A DNA stretch of 64,000 bases from Olleya aquimaris (GCF_003259525.1 NZ_QLLO01000003.1:124748-188747); one strand, 5' to 3'; shown: positions 1 through 9,665, counted from the first letter of the stretch. The notes: generated by a model from the letters alone, not told the origin. Program-made: numbers and translations.

Positions 1-194
1 CTGTACTGTGCAGGAACAACTTTTAATTTTTTGTAAGCTGGAGCAACTTGTACAGTAATGTCTTGGTTTACCCAAACATCAGGTGTTACACAACGTACGT
101 AACATTTCCCAGGTTCAGGATTTGTAGGTAAATCTTGTGCAAATACTGCTGAACAGACTACAAAAGATAAAATTGTTAGTAATACTTTTTTCAT
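1..194 (-). CDS. Secreted protein, N-terminal part only (runs off window start)
   Basis: The reading frame opens with ATG at 194 and is still open at base 1, giving 64 codons. It starts with a clear signal peptide (MKKVLLTILSFVVCSAVFAQ), so the product is exported. The mature start reads DLPTNPEPGKCYVRCVTPDVW, with two Cys, followed by a segment containing VQVAPAYKKLKVVPAQY. Val-Pro-Ala-Tyr-rich repeats of this kind remind me of flavobacterial envelope proteins of OmpA type, but the diagnostic C-terminus is outside the window, so the family is a guess. It lies in the same orientation as the threonine aldolase gene, 213 bp downstream of it. That gap shows no hairpin terminator and no convincing promoter match. 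Confidence 0.6.
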   Translation of the reverse strand, partial: MKKVLLTILSFVVCSAVFAQDLPTNPEPGKCYVRCVTPDVWVNQDITVQVAPAYKKLKVVPAQY

Positions 195-407
195 TTTTGT
201 TGAATTAAATGGTTAATTATTAAATATTTAAGTCGAAATAGCTGACGACTTTTACTAATTTGATGTAAAAAAAATACTTATCAAACAAAACTTACAGGTT
301 ACTGAATGAATTGAGCGGACTATTCGATGAAGTGTAATATAAATCGGTTAAATAAACTATTTTATTTAAAAAATCAAATTTCCTACCTAATTTACTAAAT
401 AAATATT

Positions 408-1427
408 TTATAAAGAATTAATTACATCTAATACTTTAAAATGCTGATAATCATCATAATCCAAATGTGTTACTAGTCTAAGCTTATTACTACCCATTCC
501 AATAATCTTAATGTTTTTATCAGAAAGTAATTTTAAGAAGGTATTTTCTGTGTATTTTTTGTTAAGCTCAAAAATGACAATATTAGTTTCAATGGGTTCT
601 ACTTTTTTTGTGAAGCTAGCATTAGATAAAGCTATTCCTAATTCTTTAGCTTTTTTATGGTCTTCTGTTAATCTATCAATATTATGTTCTAAAGCATATA
701 AGCCTGCAGCTGCTAAAAATCCTGCTTGGCGCATACCTCCTCCTAAAATTTTTCTAATACGGATAGCATGTTGCATCATTTGTTCGTCTCCAACCAATAC
801 AGAACCAATTGGACAACCCAAACCCTTGCTTAAACAAACAGAAATAGTATCAAATGCCTCTCCGTATTGTTTTGTAGTTTCGTTTTTTGCTACTAATGCA
901 TTCCATAATCGTGCTCCATCTAAATGAAATCCTAATTTATGATCGTTACAAACTTGTTTGATTTTTAATATTTCATTAAAATCCCAACAAGCGCCTCCTC
1001 CTTTGTTAGTCGTATTTTCAATTTCTACTAAAGTTGTTAACGGACTATGATAAAAATCTGGTGGATTTATAGCCTCTAAAACTTGTTGAGCAGTAAACAT
1101 ACCTCTATGACCATCAATTAATTTACATGACACACCACTATTAAAAGAGGCTCCTCCTCCTTCATAATTATAAATGTGTGCATATTTATCACAAATTACC
1201 TGATCTCCTGGATTGGTGTGCAACTTAATTGCTGTTTGATTAGCCATAGTACCACTTGGAAAAAACAATGCATGAGATTTTCCAAACTGTTGTGCTATTT
1301 TTTCTTCTAATGCATTAATTGTTTCGTCTTCTTTGTATACATCATCTCCAACTTTTGCTTGCATAATGGCTTCCATCATTTCTGTAGTTGGCTGGGTTAC
1401 AGTATCACTTCTTAAATCTATGATCAT
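408..1427 (-). CDS. ltaE: Low-specificity L-threonine aldolase
   Basis: PLP-dependent fold-type I enzyme of 339 aa, the usual family length. It cleaves L-threonine or L-allo-threonine to glycine and acetaldehyde in the cytosol. The protein opens with the family signature IDLRSDTVTQPT. The loop FFPSGTMANQ (residues 55-64) binds cofactor phosphate, HLDGARLWNA (168-177) carries the Asp that contacts the pyridine nitrogen, and SVCLSKGLGCPIGS (196-209) contains the Schiff-base lysine, Lys201. No key residue is missing. It stands alone and is divergent from prfB, about 100 bp away. The family assignment is safe; the stereochemical preference cannot be read from sequence. Confidence 0.93.
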   Translation of the reverse strand: MIIDLRSDTVTQPTTEMMEAIMQAKVGDDVYKEDETINALEEKIAQQFGKSHALFFPSGTMANQTAIKLHTNPGDQVICDKYAHIYNYEGGGASFNSGVSCKLIDGHRGMFTAQQVLEAINPPDFYHSPLTTLVEIENTTNKGGGACWDFNEILKIKQVCNDHKLGFHLDGARLWNALVAKNETTKQYGEAFDTISVCLSKGLGCPIGSVLVGDEQMMQHAIRIRKILGGGMRQAGFLAAAGLYALEHNIDRLTEDHKKAKELGIALSNASFTKKVEPIETNIVIFELNKKYTENTFLKLLSDKNIKIIGMGSNKLRLVTHLDYDDYQHFKVLDVINSL

Positions 1428-1525
1428 CTTTAAATTTTTTAACTATAAAACTATTAAAAATACTTGGTAAAAGTTTTTAAATCGTAGTAATAATTCTATT
1501 TTTGTTTCAAACCCAAATTTAATTA

Positions 1526-2636
1526 ATGATTACATCAGACAATATTAAAAACCTTAATACACGCCTTACTAAGTTAAGGCAATATCTTTGACATTGATGC
1601 CAAATTAATTGCGCTTCAAAATGAAGAAGAGCAAACTTTTGATCCTAACTTTTGGAACGATTCTCAGCAAGCAGAATTGGTAATGAAATCCATAAGAGAA
1701 AAGAAAAAATGGATTACAGACTACGAAACATCTAAAACACTTGTAGAGGATTTAGAAGTTATATACGATTTTTACAAAGAAGATGAAGCTACTCTTAATG
1801 ATGTTCAATCAAGATATGATAAAGCATTAATTAAAATAGAGGACTTAGAATTTAGAAACATGTTGTCCGAGGAAGGTGATAGCTTAAGTGCTGTGCTTCA
1901 AATTACAGCTGGAGCTGGTGGTACAGAAAGTTGTGATTGGGCTAATATGCTGATGCGTATGTATTTAATGTATGCCGAAAAAAATAACTTTAAAGTTAAA
2001 GAACTTAATTTTCAAGAAGGTGATGTTGCAGGTATAAAAACTGTGACTTTAGAAATTGAAGGTGATTATGCTTTTGGATGGCTTAAAGGCGAAAATGGTG
2101 TACATAGACTAGTACGCATTTCTCCTTTTGATAGTAATGCTAAACGACACACCAGTTTTGCTTCTGTTTATGTGTATCCTTTAGTAGATGACACTATTGA
2201 AATTGAGATCAATCCAGCAGATATCGAAATAACTACTGCACGTTCTAGTGGTGCTGGAGGACAAAATGTTAATAAAGTAGAAACAAAAGTCCAATTAACA
2301 CACAAACCAACAGGAATACAAATATCGTGCTCAGAAACACGATCTCAACATGATAATAGATCTAGAGCATTACAAATGTTAAAATCACAATTGTATGAAA
2401 TAGAACTTCAAAAGCAATTAGCACAACGTGAAGATATTGAAGCTAGTAAAATGAAAATTGAATGGGGAAGTCAAATACGTAATTATGTGTTACATCCCTA
2501 TAAATTAATTAAGGATGTTAGAAGCGGTTATGAAACTGGAAATGTAGACGCTGTATTAGATGGACACATAGAACCCTTTTTAAAAGCCTATTTAATGATG
2601 ATGGGGCAACAAGAAATAGATGATCAAAATTTTTAA
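1526..2636 (+). CDS. prfB: Peptide chain release factor 2, with programmed +1 frameshift
   Basis: RF2 terminates translation at UGA and UAA. The gene starts at ATG 1526. Twenty-one codons (ending ...LRQYL) are followed by an in-frame TGA at 1589-1591; skipping one base (T1589) continues as [10 protein letters not shown]... to the stop at 2634-2636. The product is 369 aa, close to the usual 365. The anticodon-like tripeptide SPF is at about 199-201 and the peptidyl-hydrolysis motif GGQ at about 244-246, inside [15 protein letters not shown]. The ATG at 1683 or the TTG at 1677 would give a truncated protein without the N-terminal domain, so the frameshifted start is preferred. The ArsC-like gene follows after 3 bp, suggesting co-transcription. 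Confidence 0.95.
1576..1592 (+). promoter_or_regulatory. prfB programmed +1 frameshift site
   Basis: The sequence AAGGCAATATCTTTGAC contains the canonical slippery CTT-TGA-C. The ribosome pauses at UGA when RF2 is scarce and slips from CUU to UUU, giving autoregulation. The AGG at 1577-1579 occupies the place of the internal Shine-Dalgarno-like AGG of the E. coli site, but the following GGG is replaced by CAA, so the stimulatory pairing is weaker. The mechanism is established for prfB; its strength here is inference. Confidence 0.93.
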
Positions 2637-2639
2637 ATT

Positions 2640-2981
2640 ATGATAAAAATATATCACAATCCAAGATGCAGAAAATCTAGAGAAGGCTTACAAATTTTAG
2701 AAGAAGCTAATCAAGAATTTGAAATAATTAAATATTTAGAAGACACACTATCTATACAAGAGCTTGAACAATTAATTTCCATTTTAAAAATTAAACCTAT
2801 TGATTTGGTTAGACAAAACGAATCGATTTGGAAAGAACTATATAAAAACAAATCATTAACAGACAGTCAAATTTTAGAGGCTTTAGCAACATATCCCAAG
2901 TTAATAGAACGACCAATTGTTACTAATAAAACTAAAGCCATTATAGGAAGACCTCCTGAAATAATTAAAACTATAATTTAA
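2640..2981 (+). CDS. ArsC/Spx-family protein, arsenate reductase-like
   Basis: A 113-aa thioredoxin-fold protein of the ArsC/YffB/Spx family. The active-site segment YHNPRCRKSREGL places the catalytic cysteine at Cys10. Arg58, Arg91 (in LIERPIV) and Arg104 (in IIGRPPE) match in spacing the three arginines (60, 94, 107) that bind oxyanion and glutathione in E. coli ArsC, so reductase chemistry is plausible. The gene starts 3 bp after prfB and is probably co-transcribed. There is no arsR, arsB or acr3 beside it, so an arsenic role is not supported by context. A general thiol-redox role is equally possible. Confidence 0.8.
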   Translation: MIKIYHNPRCRKSREGLQILEEANQEFEIIKYLEDTLSIQELEQLISILKIKPIDLVRQNESIWKELYKNKSLTDSQILEALATYPKLIERPIVTNKTKAIIGRPPEIIKTII

Positions 2982-3029
2982 ATATTACACAACAGATTAA
3001 TAGCAACCCTTAATTTCCCCTTAAACTAA

Positions 3030-3395
3030 ATGATAGTAATTTATCACAACCCAGAGTCTTCAGACTCTAACGCATGCTTAGAAATATTAGAAACACATAA
3101 ACACGCTCATGAGGTTATTAAATATCAAGAAAAACCTTTGGACAAAACCAAACTTATTAAAATTATTAAAATTTTAAATGTGAAGCCAGAAGCACTTATT
3201 AGAAAAGAAAGCAAAGTGTGGATAGAACATTTTAAACACCTAGAAGATGATGGTCACATCTTAGACGATGATAATTTAATTGATATTATGATTGAGTATC
3301 AAGACCTTATAGAACGACCAATAGTTATAAACGGACAAAAAGCAGTTATAGGTAAACCTGCCAAACGCATTTTTGATATTATTCCGCAAAACTAA
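3030..3395 (+). CDS. ArsC-like paralog lacking the catalytic cysteine
   Basis: A 121-aa protein that is clearly a paralog of its upstream neighbour: same opening (MIVIYHNP), same LIERPIV block, same length class. The active-site segment reads HNPESSDSNAC, so the catalytic Cys10 is Ser and the only nearby Cys is at position 16. Arg58 and Arg96 are kept, but the third arginine (IIGRP in the neighbour) is Lys109 (VIGKP). It also has an acidic insertion, LEDDGHILDDD (71-81). Classical arsenate reductase activity is therefore unlikely; a binding, regulatory or Spx-like role is possible. It sits 48 bp after the first paralog with no terminator between them, so prfB and both ArsC-like genes may form one operon. 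Confidence 0.78.
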   Translation: MIVIYHNPESSDSNACLEILETHKHAHEVIKYQEKPLDKTKLIKIIKILNVKPEALIRKESKVWIEHFKHLEDDGHILDDDNLIDIMIEYQDLIERPIVINGQKAVIGKPAKRIFDIIPQN

Positions 3396-3457
3396 AAGGC
3401 AATCTAATTTAGTTTTTATTTAACAAACCTTTAACCAAAGTAGCTTAAACCTATCGG

Positions 3458-3465
3458 TATTTTTG
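3458..3465 (+). promoter_or_regulatory. Putative -7 element for the outer-membrane receptor gene
   Basis: TATTTTTG matches the Bacteroidota -7 consensus TAnnTTTG, 25 bp before ATG 3491. No good TTG is present at the -33 distance, so this is a partial match only. Confidence 0.4.
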
Positions 3466-3490
3466 CGGTCATATTTGAAAACCAAACCTT

Positions 3491-5914
3491 ATGACTAAAA
3501 AATTTATCGTCTGTTGCCTATTGGCATTATTTTTAAATGTTTCATTTTCTCAAAACACTACTGATGACACAGTAACTATAACAGGAAAAGTTTTAGAAAA
3601 AGACACTAATATTCCATTAGAATATGCTACAATTGTTCTAAAAAACATCAAAAATCCATCAGATATTTCTGGAGGAATTACAGATGCTAATGGTAATTAT
3701 GCTGTTGAAGTAAAAACAGGAACTTATGCTGTAAGCTTTGAGTTTATTGGGTTTAAAACCGAAACTATTCCAAATAAGACCATTACTAAAAATGAGAATT
3801 TTAATACCATTTATTTATCTATTGATGCTGAAGCTTTAGACGAAGTAGAAATTGTTGCAGAAAAAACAACAGTTGAAATTAGATTAGATAAAAAAATATA
3901 CAATGTTGGTAAAGATTTAACCGTTCGTGGTGGAACTGTAAGTGATGTTTTAGATAATGTTCCTTCGGTTTCTGTGGATGTAGAAGGTAATGTCGCTTTA
4001 CGCGGAAATGACAACGTAAGAATATTAATTAATGGTAAACCATCTGGTTTAGTTGGTTTAAATTCTACTGACGCATTAAGACAACTACCTGCAGAATCTA
4101 TAGAAAAAGTAGAAGTTATTACATCACCATCTGCTAGATACGAATCTGAAGGTACAGCAGGAATATTAAATATTATATTAAAACGTAGTAAATTACAAGG
4201 ATTAAATGGAGCCATAACCACTGATGTTGGTTATAATCCAGCTGCGGGAATTAATGGAAACATAAATTACAGAACAGGAAATATTAATATTTTTAATACT
4301 TCTGGTTATAGCTATAGAGAAAGTCCAGGAAACTCTTCTTCTTCAACAGAGTACTTTTCTACTGGTAATATTTTAGAAGAATCTAACATTTATGATAGAG
4401 TTAGAAAAGGATTAACGTTTAATTCTGGTATAGAGTGGTATATCAACGATTCTGCTTCTTTAACTACATCGTTTCTATATAGAGATAGTAATAACGAAAG
4501 AAACACTAGAAACTTACTAGAGCAATTTGATGCTAACAGAAATTTATTATCATCTACATTACGATTAGACCCAGAAATGGAAGAAGATAAAACCACTCAA
4601 TATGCAGTGAATTATCAAAAGAATTTTAGTGACAGTGGTCATGTGCTTACATTTGATTTTCAGTATGAAGAAAACTCTGAAGGTGAAAACTCTTTAGTAA
4701 GTGTAGATAATGTAGTATCAGAACGTGTTGCAACCTTAGAAGAACAAACACAAATATTATTACAAACAGATTATGTATTACCAATTGGTGAAAACAGTCA
4801 ATTTGAAGCTGGATACAGAGGTAATTTTAACACGACAGCAACAGATTTTCAGGTAGAGTTTTTGGATACTGACACCAATCAGTTTTATGTTAGTACAGAT
4901 TTATCAAACCTATTAAACTTTAGAGAATACTTAAATGCGGTATATAGCCAATATGGAAGTAAATTTGGAAAATTTTCTTATTTATTAGGACTTCGTTTAG
5001 AAAACACCCAATTAACTATAGACCAACCAACAACAGGAGATTTTAGCAAACGTAATTTTACTGGATTGTTTCCTACTGTTAATTTAAATTACGAGTTTAG
5101 TGATTCTGAAAATCTTACTTTAGGATATGCAAGACGTTTACGCAGACCTAGAGGGCGTTTTTTAAACCCATTTCCATCAAGATCTAGTGTTACTAACTAC
5201 TTTCAAGGAAATCCTAATTTAAATCCAAGTTATTCTGGACAATTTGATTTAGGGTATTTAAAACGATTTGGAAAATTCACTCTAAACTCTTCAATATACT
5301 ATGCACATGCTACAGACGCCTTTAGCTATGTTAGCTTTGATACTGGCGAAACTGCTTTAGTAAATGGTGAAGAGTTACCAATCATACAACGTACACCTAT
5401 TAATTTAGCTACAGAAGACCGTTATGGTTTTGAGTTTACCTTAACTTATAATCCTTCAAGAAATTGGCGTGTTAACGGAAATTTCAACTTTTTCCAAAAT
5501 GAAACTAAAGGAACCACTCCTAATGGATTGTCTTTAGACAACACAAATACTAGTTGGTTTGCACGTTTAAATAATAAATATACTTTACCAGGAGCAATCG
5601 ATTGGCAAACTAATTTATTTTACAGAGGTCCAGATCAAGATGCACAAAATAATAGAGAAGGAATTTTTACAACCACTATGGCTTTTAGTAAAGATTTATT
5701 TAACGAAAGAGCATCGATAGCATTTAACGTTAACGACTTATTTAATAGCAGAAAACGAAAGCAGACTACTACTACTCCAACTTTTGATGCATACAGTGAG
5801 TTTCAGTGGAGAGAGCGTAGCTTTAATTTATCTTTTACATATAGATTTAATCAGAAAAAGAAGCGTACACAACGTGGAAATTATGAAGGTGGAGATGATG
5901 AATTTGAAGGGTAA
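3491..5914 (+). CDS. TonB-dependent receptor-type outer-membrane beta-barrel protein
   Basis: An 807-aa protein with a signal peptide ending at about ALFLNVSFSQ. A CarboxypepD_reg-like beta-sandwich follows (about 28-115; VTITGKVLEKDTNIPLEYATI), then a TonB plug (about 130-235; RGGTVSDVLDNVPSVSVD, VRILINGKPSG, IEKVEVITSPSARYESEGTAGILNI). The rest is a 22-strand-type barrel rich in aromatic beta strands. The C-terminus SFNLSFTYRFNQKKK followed by a Gly/Asp/Glu-rich tail is typical of the flavobacterial OMP_b-brl_3 group. No SusD gene lies beside it, so it is not a standard polysaccharide-utilisation pair; the ligand is unknown. It ends in a strong terminator and is a single-gene transcription unit. 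Confidence 0.85.
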   Translation: MTKKFIVCCLLALFLNVSFSQNTTDDTVTITGKVLEKDTNIPLEYATIVLKNIKNPSDISGGITDANGNYAVEVKTGTYAVSFEFIGFKTETIPNKTITKNENFNTIYLSIDAEALDEVEIVAEKTTVEIRLDKKIYNVGKDLTVRGGTVSDVLDNVPSVSVDVEGNVALRGNDNVRILINGKPSGLVGLNSTDALRQLPAESIEKVEVITSPSARYESEGTAGILNIILKRSKLQGLNGAITTDVGYNPAAGINGNINYRTGNINIFNTSGYSYRESPGNSSSSTEYFSTGNILEESNIYDRVRKGLTFNSGIEWYINDSASLTTSFLYRDSNNERNTRNLLEQFDANRNLLSSTLRLDPEMEEDKTTQYAVNYQKNFSDSGHVLTFDFQYEENSEGENSLVSVDNVVSERVATLEEQTQILLQTDYVLPIGENSQFEAGYRGNFNTTATDFQVEFLDTDTNQFYVSTDLSNLLNFREYLNAVYSQYGSKFGKFSYLLGLRLENTQLTIDQPTTGDFSKRNFTGLFPTVNLNYEFSDSENLTLGYARRLRRPRGRFLNPFPSRSSVTNYFQGNPNLNPSYSGQFDLGYLKRFGKFTLNSSIYYAHATDAFSYVSFDTGETALVNGEELPIIQRTPINLATEDRYGFEFTLTYNPSRNWRVNGNFNFFQNETKGTTPNGLSLDNTNTSWFARLNNKYTLPGAIDWQTNLFYRGPDQDAQNNREGIFTTTMAFSKDLFNERASIAFNVNDLFNSRKRKQTTTTPTFDAYSEFQWRERSFNLSFTYRFNQKKKRTQRGNYEGGDDEFEG

Positions 5915-5950
5915 TTACTAGTTTAAAACTAATAACAACATATAAATAAA

Positions 5951-5985
5951 AAAAGGGAAACTATTTAAGTTTCCCTTTTTTTTTT
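5951..5985 (+). terminator. Rho-independent terminator after the receptor gene
   Basis: A perfect 11-bp stem (5952-5962 with 5968-5978) with a 5-nt loop ATTTA is followed by a run of T to 5985. Confidence 0.9.
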
Positions 5986-6024
5986 AAATATAACTTAACC
6001 CTAGTTGGTTAGTAATTATTGTAA

Positions 6025-6201
6025 TTAAGCGTTCTTTTGCTTAGTTTTTTTCTCTTCTTTAATTTCGTTTAAACGTTCTATTAAACTTCCACCAATCCAA
6101 TAAGGAACTACAAAAGTGATTAAAAATATCATTAACCAAAAGCCTATGGTTAAAATAGTTAAAAATGCTAAGAAGCCTAAATATTGATCAAATTCGAACA
6201 T
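6025..6201 (-). CDS. Small membrane protein of unknown function (58 aa)
   Basis: A short frame from ATG (complement of 6199-6201) to TAA (6025-6027). It has an N-terminal FEFDQY segment, one long hydrophobic stretch (about 8-35, LGFLAFLTILTIGFWLMIFL continuing into ITFVVPYW), then a charged tail (IERLNEIKEEKKTKQKN). The hydrophobic-then-basic pattern predicts one or two membrane passes with a cytosolic tail. I do not recognise the family. The preserved composition and placement between the receptor terminator and the histidine kinase, in the kinase's orientation, argue for a real gene. Alternatively it is a conserved spurious frame; codon use looks like that of its neighbours. Confidence 0.6.
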   Translation of the reverse strand: MFEFDQYLGFLAFLTILTIGFWLMIFLITFVVPYWIGGSLIERLNEIKEEKKTKQKNA

Positions 6202-6307
6202 AATACGTTTAATTTCGTGGGTTTAATTATTGCAAAGATAAAGTAAACTTGTTTTTTATACAATACAAAATAAAAAATTATTAATAGAGTTATTAAGTAT
6301 CATTAAT

Positions 6308-7912
6308 CTAACCATGAAAACTTTTCTCTAAAGGATTAAAATAGATTACAAAAGTACTTTCAGGTTCTTTTTCATAGGTTATAGTTCCTCCTAACTGCTC
6401 TGTTAAAATACTAATTAATTGCATACCTAAGGACTCTGAGGTTTCAATATCAAAATCGTCTGGTAATCCAGATCCGCTATCTTTATACAATAATTTGTAG
6501 TGCTCAGAATCTTTAGTAATCTCGATACTTAATGAGTTTTCTTTTGTATCGTCAAAAGCATATTTAAAAGAGTTTGTAATCAACTCGTTTATAATCAATC
6601 CTAAGTTTGAAGTAGTATCGGCATCAAAACTTAAATCCTTATCAATTTTTATAAACTTTATAATTTCTGTAGATTTATTTTTTACAGTGTCTTCAACAAA
6701 ATTAATTAGTTGCTCTATGTACTCTTTAGTTTTAACCTCTTTTAAAGTACTGTTACCATAAAGTTTTTCATGGACTAAAGACATAGATTGTATTCTGCTT
6801 TGACTATCGCGTAGTGCTTTTTTAATATTCTCATCTTCATATTCTCCCTCCTGCATCAGTAAAATTCCTGACACCATTTGCATATTATTTTTAATTCTAT
6901 GGTGTATCTCTTTAATTAAAGTCTGAATTTTAAGAAGGTTACTTTCTAAATCTTTGTTAGCTGTTTTTAAACTTTTGTTTAAGTATCTATTTCTTAAATA
7001 TTGATGTAAGGCAACAAATAATAATACTGAAACCAGAGCATAACTAATGTAAGCTAAGTTATATATGCTTTTCTCTACAACAGGCTTATTTTTAAAGGCG
7101 CTACCTATTTTTAATTTTAATCCAAATAATTCTATAGTAGAGTAGATAAAATCAGAGTCTTTAATATCAAAATTCTTATAGTATTCTTCATCTTTTTTGG
7201 AGTTGAATATCTCAGAACCATTATAAAAAGCTTCTCTGGTTAAATCTAAAGTGTCATTAATAACAAATTTGTGAGCGAAATTTTCATATTTATTATTTTC
7301 ATAAAAAAAGTCTAATAAATACTTTACATTAATAATAGGTGCAAAATACCCAATCACCTCATTATTTTTATTTTTTGCAGAAAAATTAAAAGGAAAACCT
7401 GTCCAACCTTCTCTTAAATTAACAGGACTGAAAATTCTAATATCTTCTGATAATAAAATTCTTTCTAGCTCTTCTATTCTTTCTTTAGATCTAAACGAAC
7501 TAACATTAATCCCCTTTAAGTTTTGAGGATCAATTTGCTTTGGTGTAATTATATATCTAAAATAATGGTCTTTATCTATGTAGTTTATCAAAATAGAGTC
7601 GTTAAACTTTATTTCTTTAAGTATATCATTAAGATATTTTTGAAGTAATTTTTCGCTAGGAAACTCCTCACTATTATTAGTAAAGCTTTTTAAAGAAGAT
7701 ACTATGGTAGCATAAACCTGAATACCAGCTTTGGCATTAATAATAGCATCATTATGGGTTTTATCCAATTGTGCCTCAATTTTTTGATTTTCTAAATTAA
7801 TGTTACTGGTAACAACATTATTTAAAAAATAGGCACCAGTAATTATTATAATTAAGGCTATTAAGTAATATTTTATTTTTTTATCGAAGTTTGGGAGCAA
7901 CATTTTACACAA
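6308..7912 (-). CDS. Membrane sensor histidine kinase, HisKA_2 type, orphan
   Basis: A 534-aa kinase. One transmembrane helix lies at about 16-33, an extracytoplasmic sensor region at about 40-280, and a second helix at about 285-303. A short coiled linker leads to the HisKA_2 box EIHHRIKNNMQMVSGILLMQ (335-354), where His338 is the likely phosphorylation site. The ATPase domain has an N-box, LGLIINELITNSFKYAF, and a G-box, DSGSGLPDDF. Kinases of this class often feed LytTR or other response regulators, but none is adjacent, so the partner is encoded elsewhere. The frame starts MCKMLLPNFDKK; Met4 is an equally good start. The sensor region contains a WTGFPFNFSAKN segment reminiscent of CHASE-type domains, which I could not confirm. 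Confidence 0.87.
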   Translation of the reverse strand: MCKMLLPNFDKKIKYYLIALIIIITGAYFLNNVVTSNINLENQKIEAQLDKTHNDAIINAKAGIQVYATIVSSLKSFTNNSEEFPSEKLLQKYLNDILKEIKFNDSILINYIDKDHYFRYIITPKQIDPQNLKGINVSSFRSKERIEELERILLSEDIRIFSPVNLREGWTGFPFNFSAKNKNNEVIGYFAPIINVKYLLDFFYENNKYENFAHKFVINDTLDLTREAFYNGSEIFNSKKDEEYYKNFDIKDSDFIYSTIELFGLKLKIGSAFKNKPVVEKSIYNLAYISYALVSVLLFVALHQYLRNRYLNKSLKTANKDLESNLLKIQTLIKEIHHRIKNNMQMVSGILLMQEGEYEDENIKKALRDSQSRIQSMSLVHEKLYGNSTLKEVKTKEYIEQLINFVEDTVKNKSTEIIKFIKIDKDLSFDADTTSNLGLIINELITNSFKYAFDDTKENSLSIEITKDSEHYKLLYKDSGSGLPDDFDIETSESLGMQLISILTEQLGGTITYEKEPESTFVIYFNPLEKSFHG

Positions 7913-8054
7913 TTCTGTTTAAATATAAACTAATTCATTTTAATCATCACTATATAATTAGATTTAGAAGTAAGTTTTTTATAAAATAAATTAGTTATAC
8001 AAACCATTAAATATAGAAAACAAAAGTAATATTAAATTATATTTTTAATGTTAA

Positions 8055-8091
8055 TTTGCCCTTAAATAAAAGTGTAAATTTCGTAATTTTG
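8055..8091 (+). promoter_or_regulatory. Putative promoter of fumC
   Basis: TAATTTTG at 8084-8091 matches TAnnTTTG exactly, with TTTG at 8055-8058 as a possible -33 element. The 25-bp spacer is a little long. ATG is 26 bp downstream of the -7 element. Confidence 0.5.
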
Positions 8092-8116
8092 CCAATCTTA
8101 AATAAACAACTTTATA

Positions 8117-9514
8117 ATGGACTACAGAATAGAAAAAGATACCATGGGAGACGTTAAAGTGCCTGCAGATAAACTTTGGGGTGCACAAACAGAACGATCT
8201 AGAAACAATTTTAAAATTGGAAATGCTGCCTCTATGCCTTTAGAAGTAGTTTATGGTTTTGCTTATCTTAAAAAAGCTGCTGCATATACTAACTGTGAAC
8301 TAGGAGTTTTAGCGATTGAAAAACGAGATTTAATAGCACAAGTGTGTGACGAAATTTTAAACGGTCAGCACGATGATCAATTTCCATTAGTAATTTGGCA
8401 AACAGGATCTGGTACGCAATCTAATATGAATGTAAACGAGGTTATTGCTAACAGAGCACACCAATTAGCAGGAAAAACCATTGGTGAAGGCGATAAAACT
8501 ATTCAACCAAACGATGATGTAAACAAGTCGCAATCGTCTAACGATACTTTTCCTACTGGAATGCATATTGCAGCTTACACTAAAATTGTAAAAACCACGA
8601 TTCCAGGTGTCAAACAATTACGTGATACACTAAAAAAGAAATCTGAAGCATTTAAAAATGTAGTAAAAATAGGTAGAACACATCTTATGGATGCTACCCC
8701 TTTAACTTTAGGACAGGAGTTTTCTGGATATGTTTCACAATTGGATCATGGTTTAAAAGCGTTAGAAAATACGTTACCACACTTAAGTGAAATTGCTTTA
8801 GGTGGTACAGCTGTAGGTACAGGATTAAACACACCAAAAGGTTATTCTAAACGTGTTGCTGAATATATAGCAGAATTTACAGGTCTTCCATTTATAACTG
8901 CACCTAACAAATTTGAGGCTTTAGCTGCACATGATGCTATTGTTGAAAGTCATGGCGCTTTAAAACAATTAGCGGTATCATTAAACAAAATAGCTAATGA
9001 TATACGTATGATGGCATCTGGACCACGTTCTGGAATTGGAGAAATAATAATTCCTGCTAACGAACCAGGAAGTTCCATTATGCCAGGAAAAGTAAATCCT
9101 ACACAATGCGAAGCTTTAACCATGGTTTGCGCTCAAGTAATGGGTAATGATGTTGCTATTAGCGTTGGTGGTACCCAAGGACACTACGAATTAAATGTCT
9201 TTAAACCAATGATGGCTGCTAACATTTTACAATCTGCTCAACTTTTAGGAGATGCTTGTGTAAGTTTTGATGTTAATTGTGCTGTTGGTATCGAACCAAA
9301 CCATGAGGTCATTAAACAATTATTAAACAACTCCTTAATGCTTGTTACCGCATTAAACACCAAAATTGGATACTATAAAGCTGCAGAAATTGCAAATACC
9401 GCTCATAAAAACGGTACAACATTAAAAGAAGAAGCTATACGCTTAGGGTATGTAACCGCAGAAGATTATGACGAATGGGTAAAACCAGAAGATATGGTTG
9501 GTAGTTTAAAATAA
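8117..9514 (+). CDS. fumC: Class II fumarate hydratase
   Basis: A 465-aa enzyme of the fumarase/aspartase superfamily. It interconverts fumarate and L-malate in the TCA cycle, iron-independently and as a homotetramer. Conserved regions are [15 protein letters not shown] (96-110), the block [17 protein letters not shown] (186-202) with His189, and the signature [11 protein letters not shown] (318-328) with the catalytic Ser320. The sequence [11 protein letters not shown] (140-150) and the signature context favour fumarase over aspartase. It is a single-gene unit bounded by a consensus-like promoter and a strong terminator. Confidence 0.95.
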   Translation: MDYRIEKDTMGDVKVPADKLWGAQTERSRNNFKIGNAASMPLEVVYGFAYLKKAAAYTNCELGVLAIEKRDLIAQVCDEILNGQHDDQFPLVIWQTGSGTQSNMNVNEVIANRAHQLAGKTIGEGDKTIQPNDDVNKSQSSNDTFPTGMHIAAYTKIVKTTIPGVKQLRDTLKKKSEAFKNVVKIGRTHLMDATPLTLGQEFSGYVSQLDHGLKALENTLPHLSEIALGGTAVGTGLNTPKGYSKRVAEYIAEFTGLPFITAPNKFEALAAHDAIVESHGALKQLAVSLNKIANDIRMMASGPRSGIGEIIIPANEPGSSIMPGKVNPTQCEALTMVCAQVMGNDVAISVGGTQGHYELNVFKPMMAANILQSAQLLGDACVSFDVNCAVGIEPNHEVIKQLLNNSLMLVTALNTKIGYYKAAEIANTAHKNGTTLKEEAIRLGYVTAEDYDEWVKPEDMVGSLK

Positions 9515-9537
9515 AAAACCAATAAATATTAAATTAA

Positions 9538-9569
9538 AAAAACCGATAAGTCAACTTATCGGTTTTTTT
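9538..9569 (+). terminator. Rho-independent terminator after fumC
   Basis: The stem AAACCGATAA / TTATCGGTTT (9540-9549 with 9556-9565), loop GTCAAC and trailing T-run. It probably also serves no other gene, as the next one lies more than 90 bp away on the other strand. Confidence 0.88.
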
Positions 9570-9665
9570 GTTCGTTAGTTATTAATTATAATAGGGATGG
9601 CTTATTTAACCAATACAAGTTTATAACATATAAAAGGCTAAACCATTAACATATGTTAATAAATA

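Noticed and set aside
3811-4221. 136-aa minus-strand frame inside the receptor gene
   Set aside because: It is antisense to a well-supported receptor with intact plug motifs; Ser-rich translation is typical of a shadow frame.
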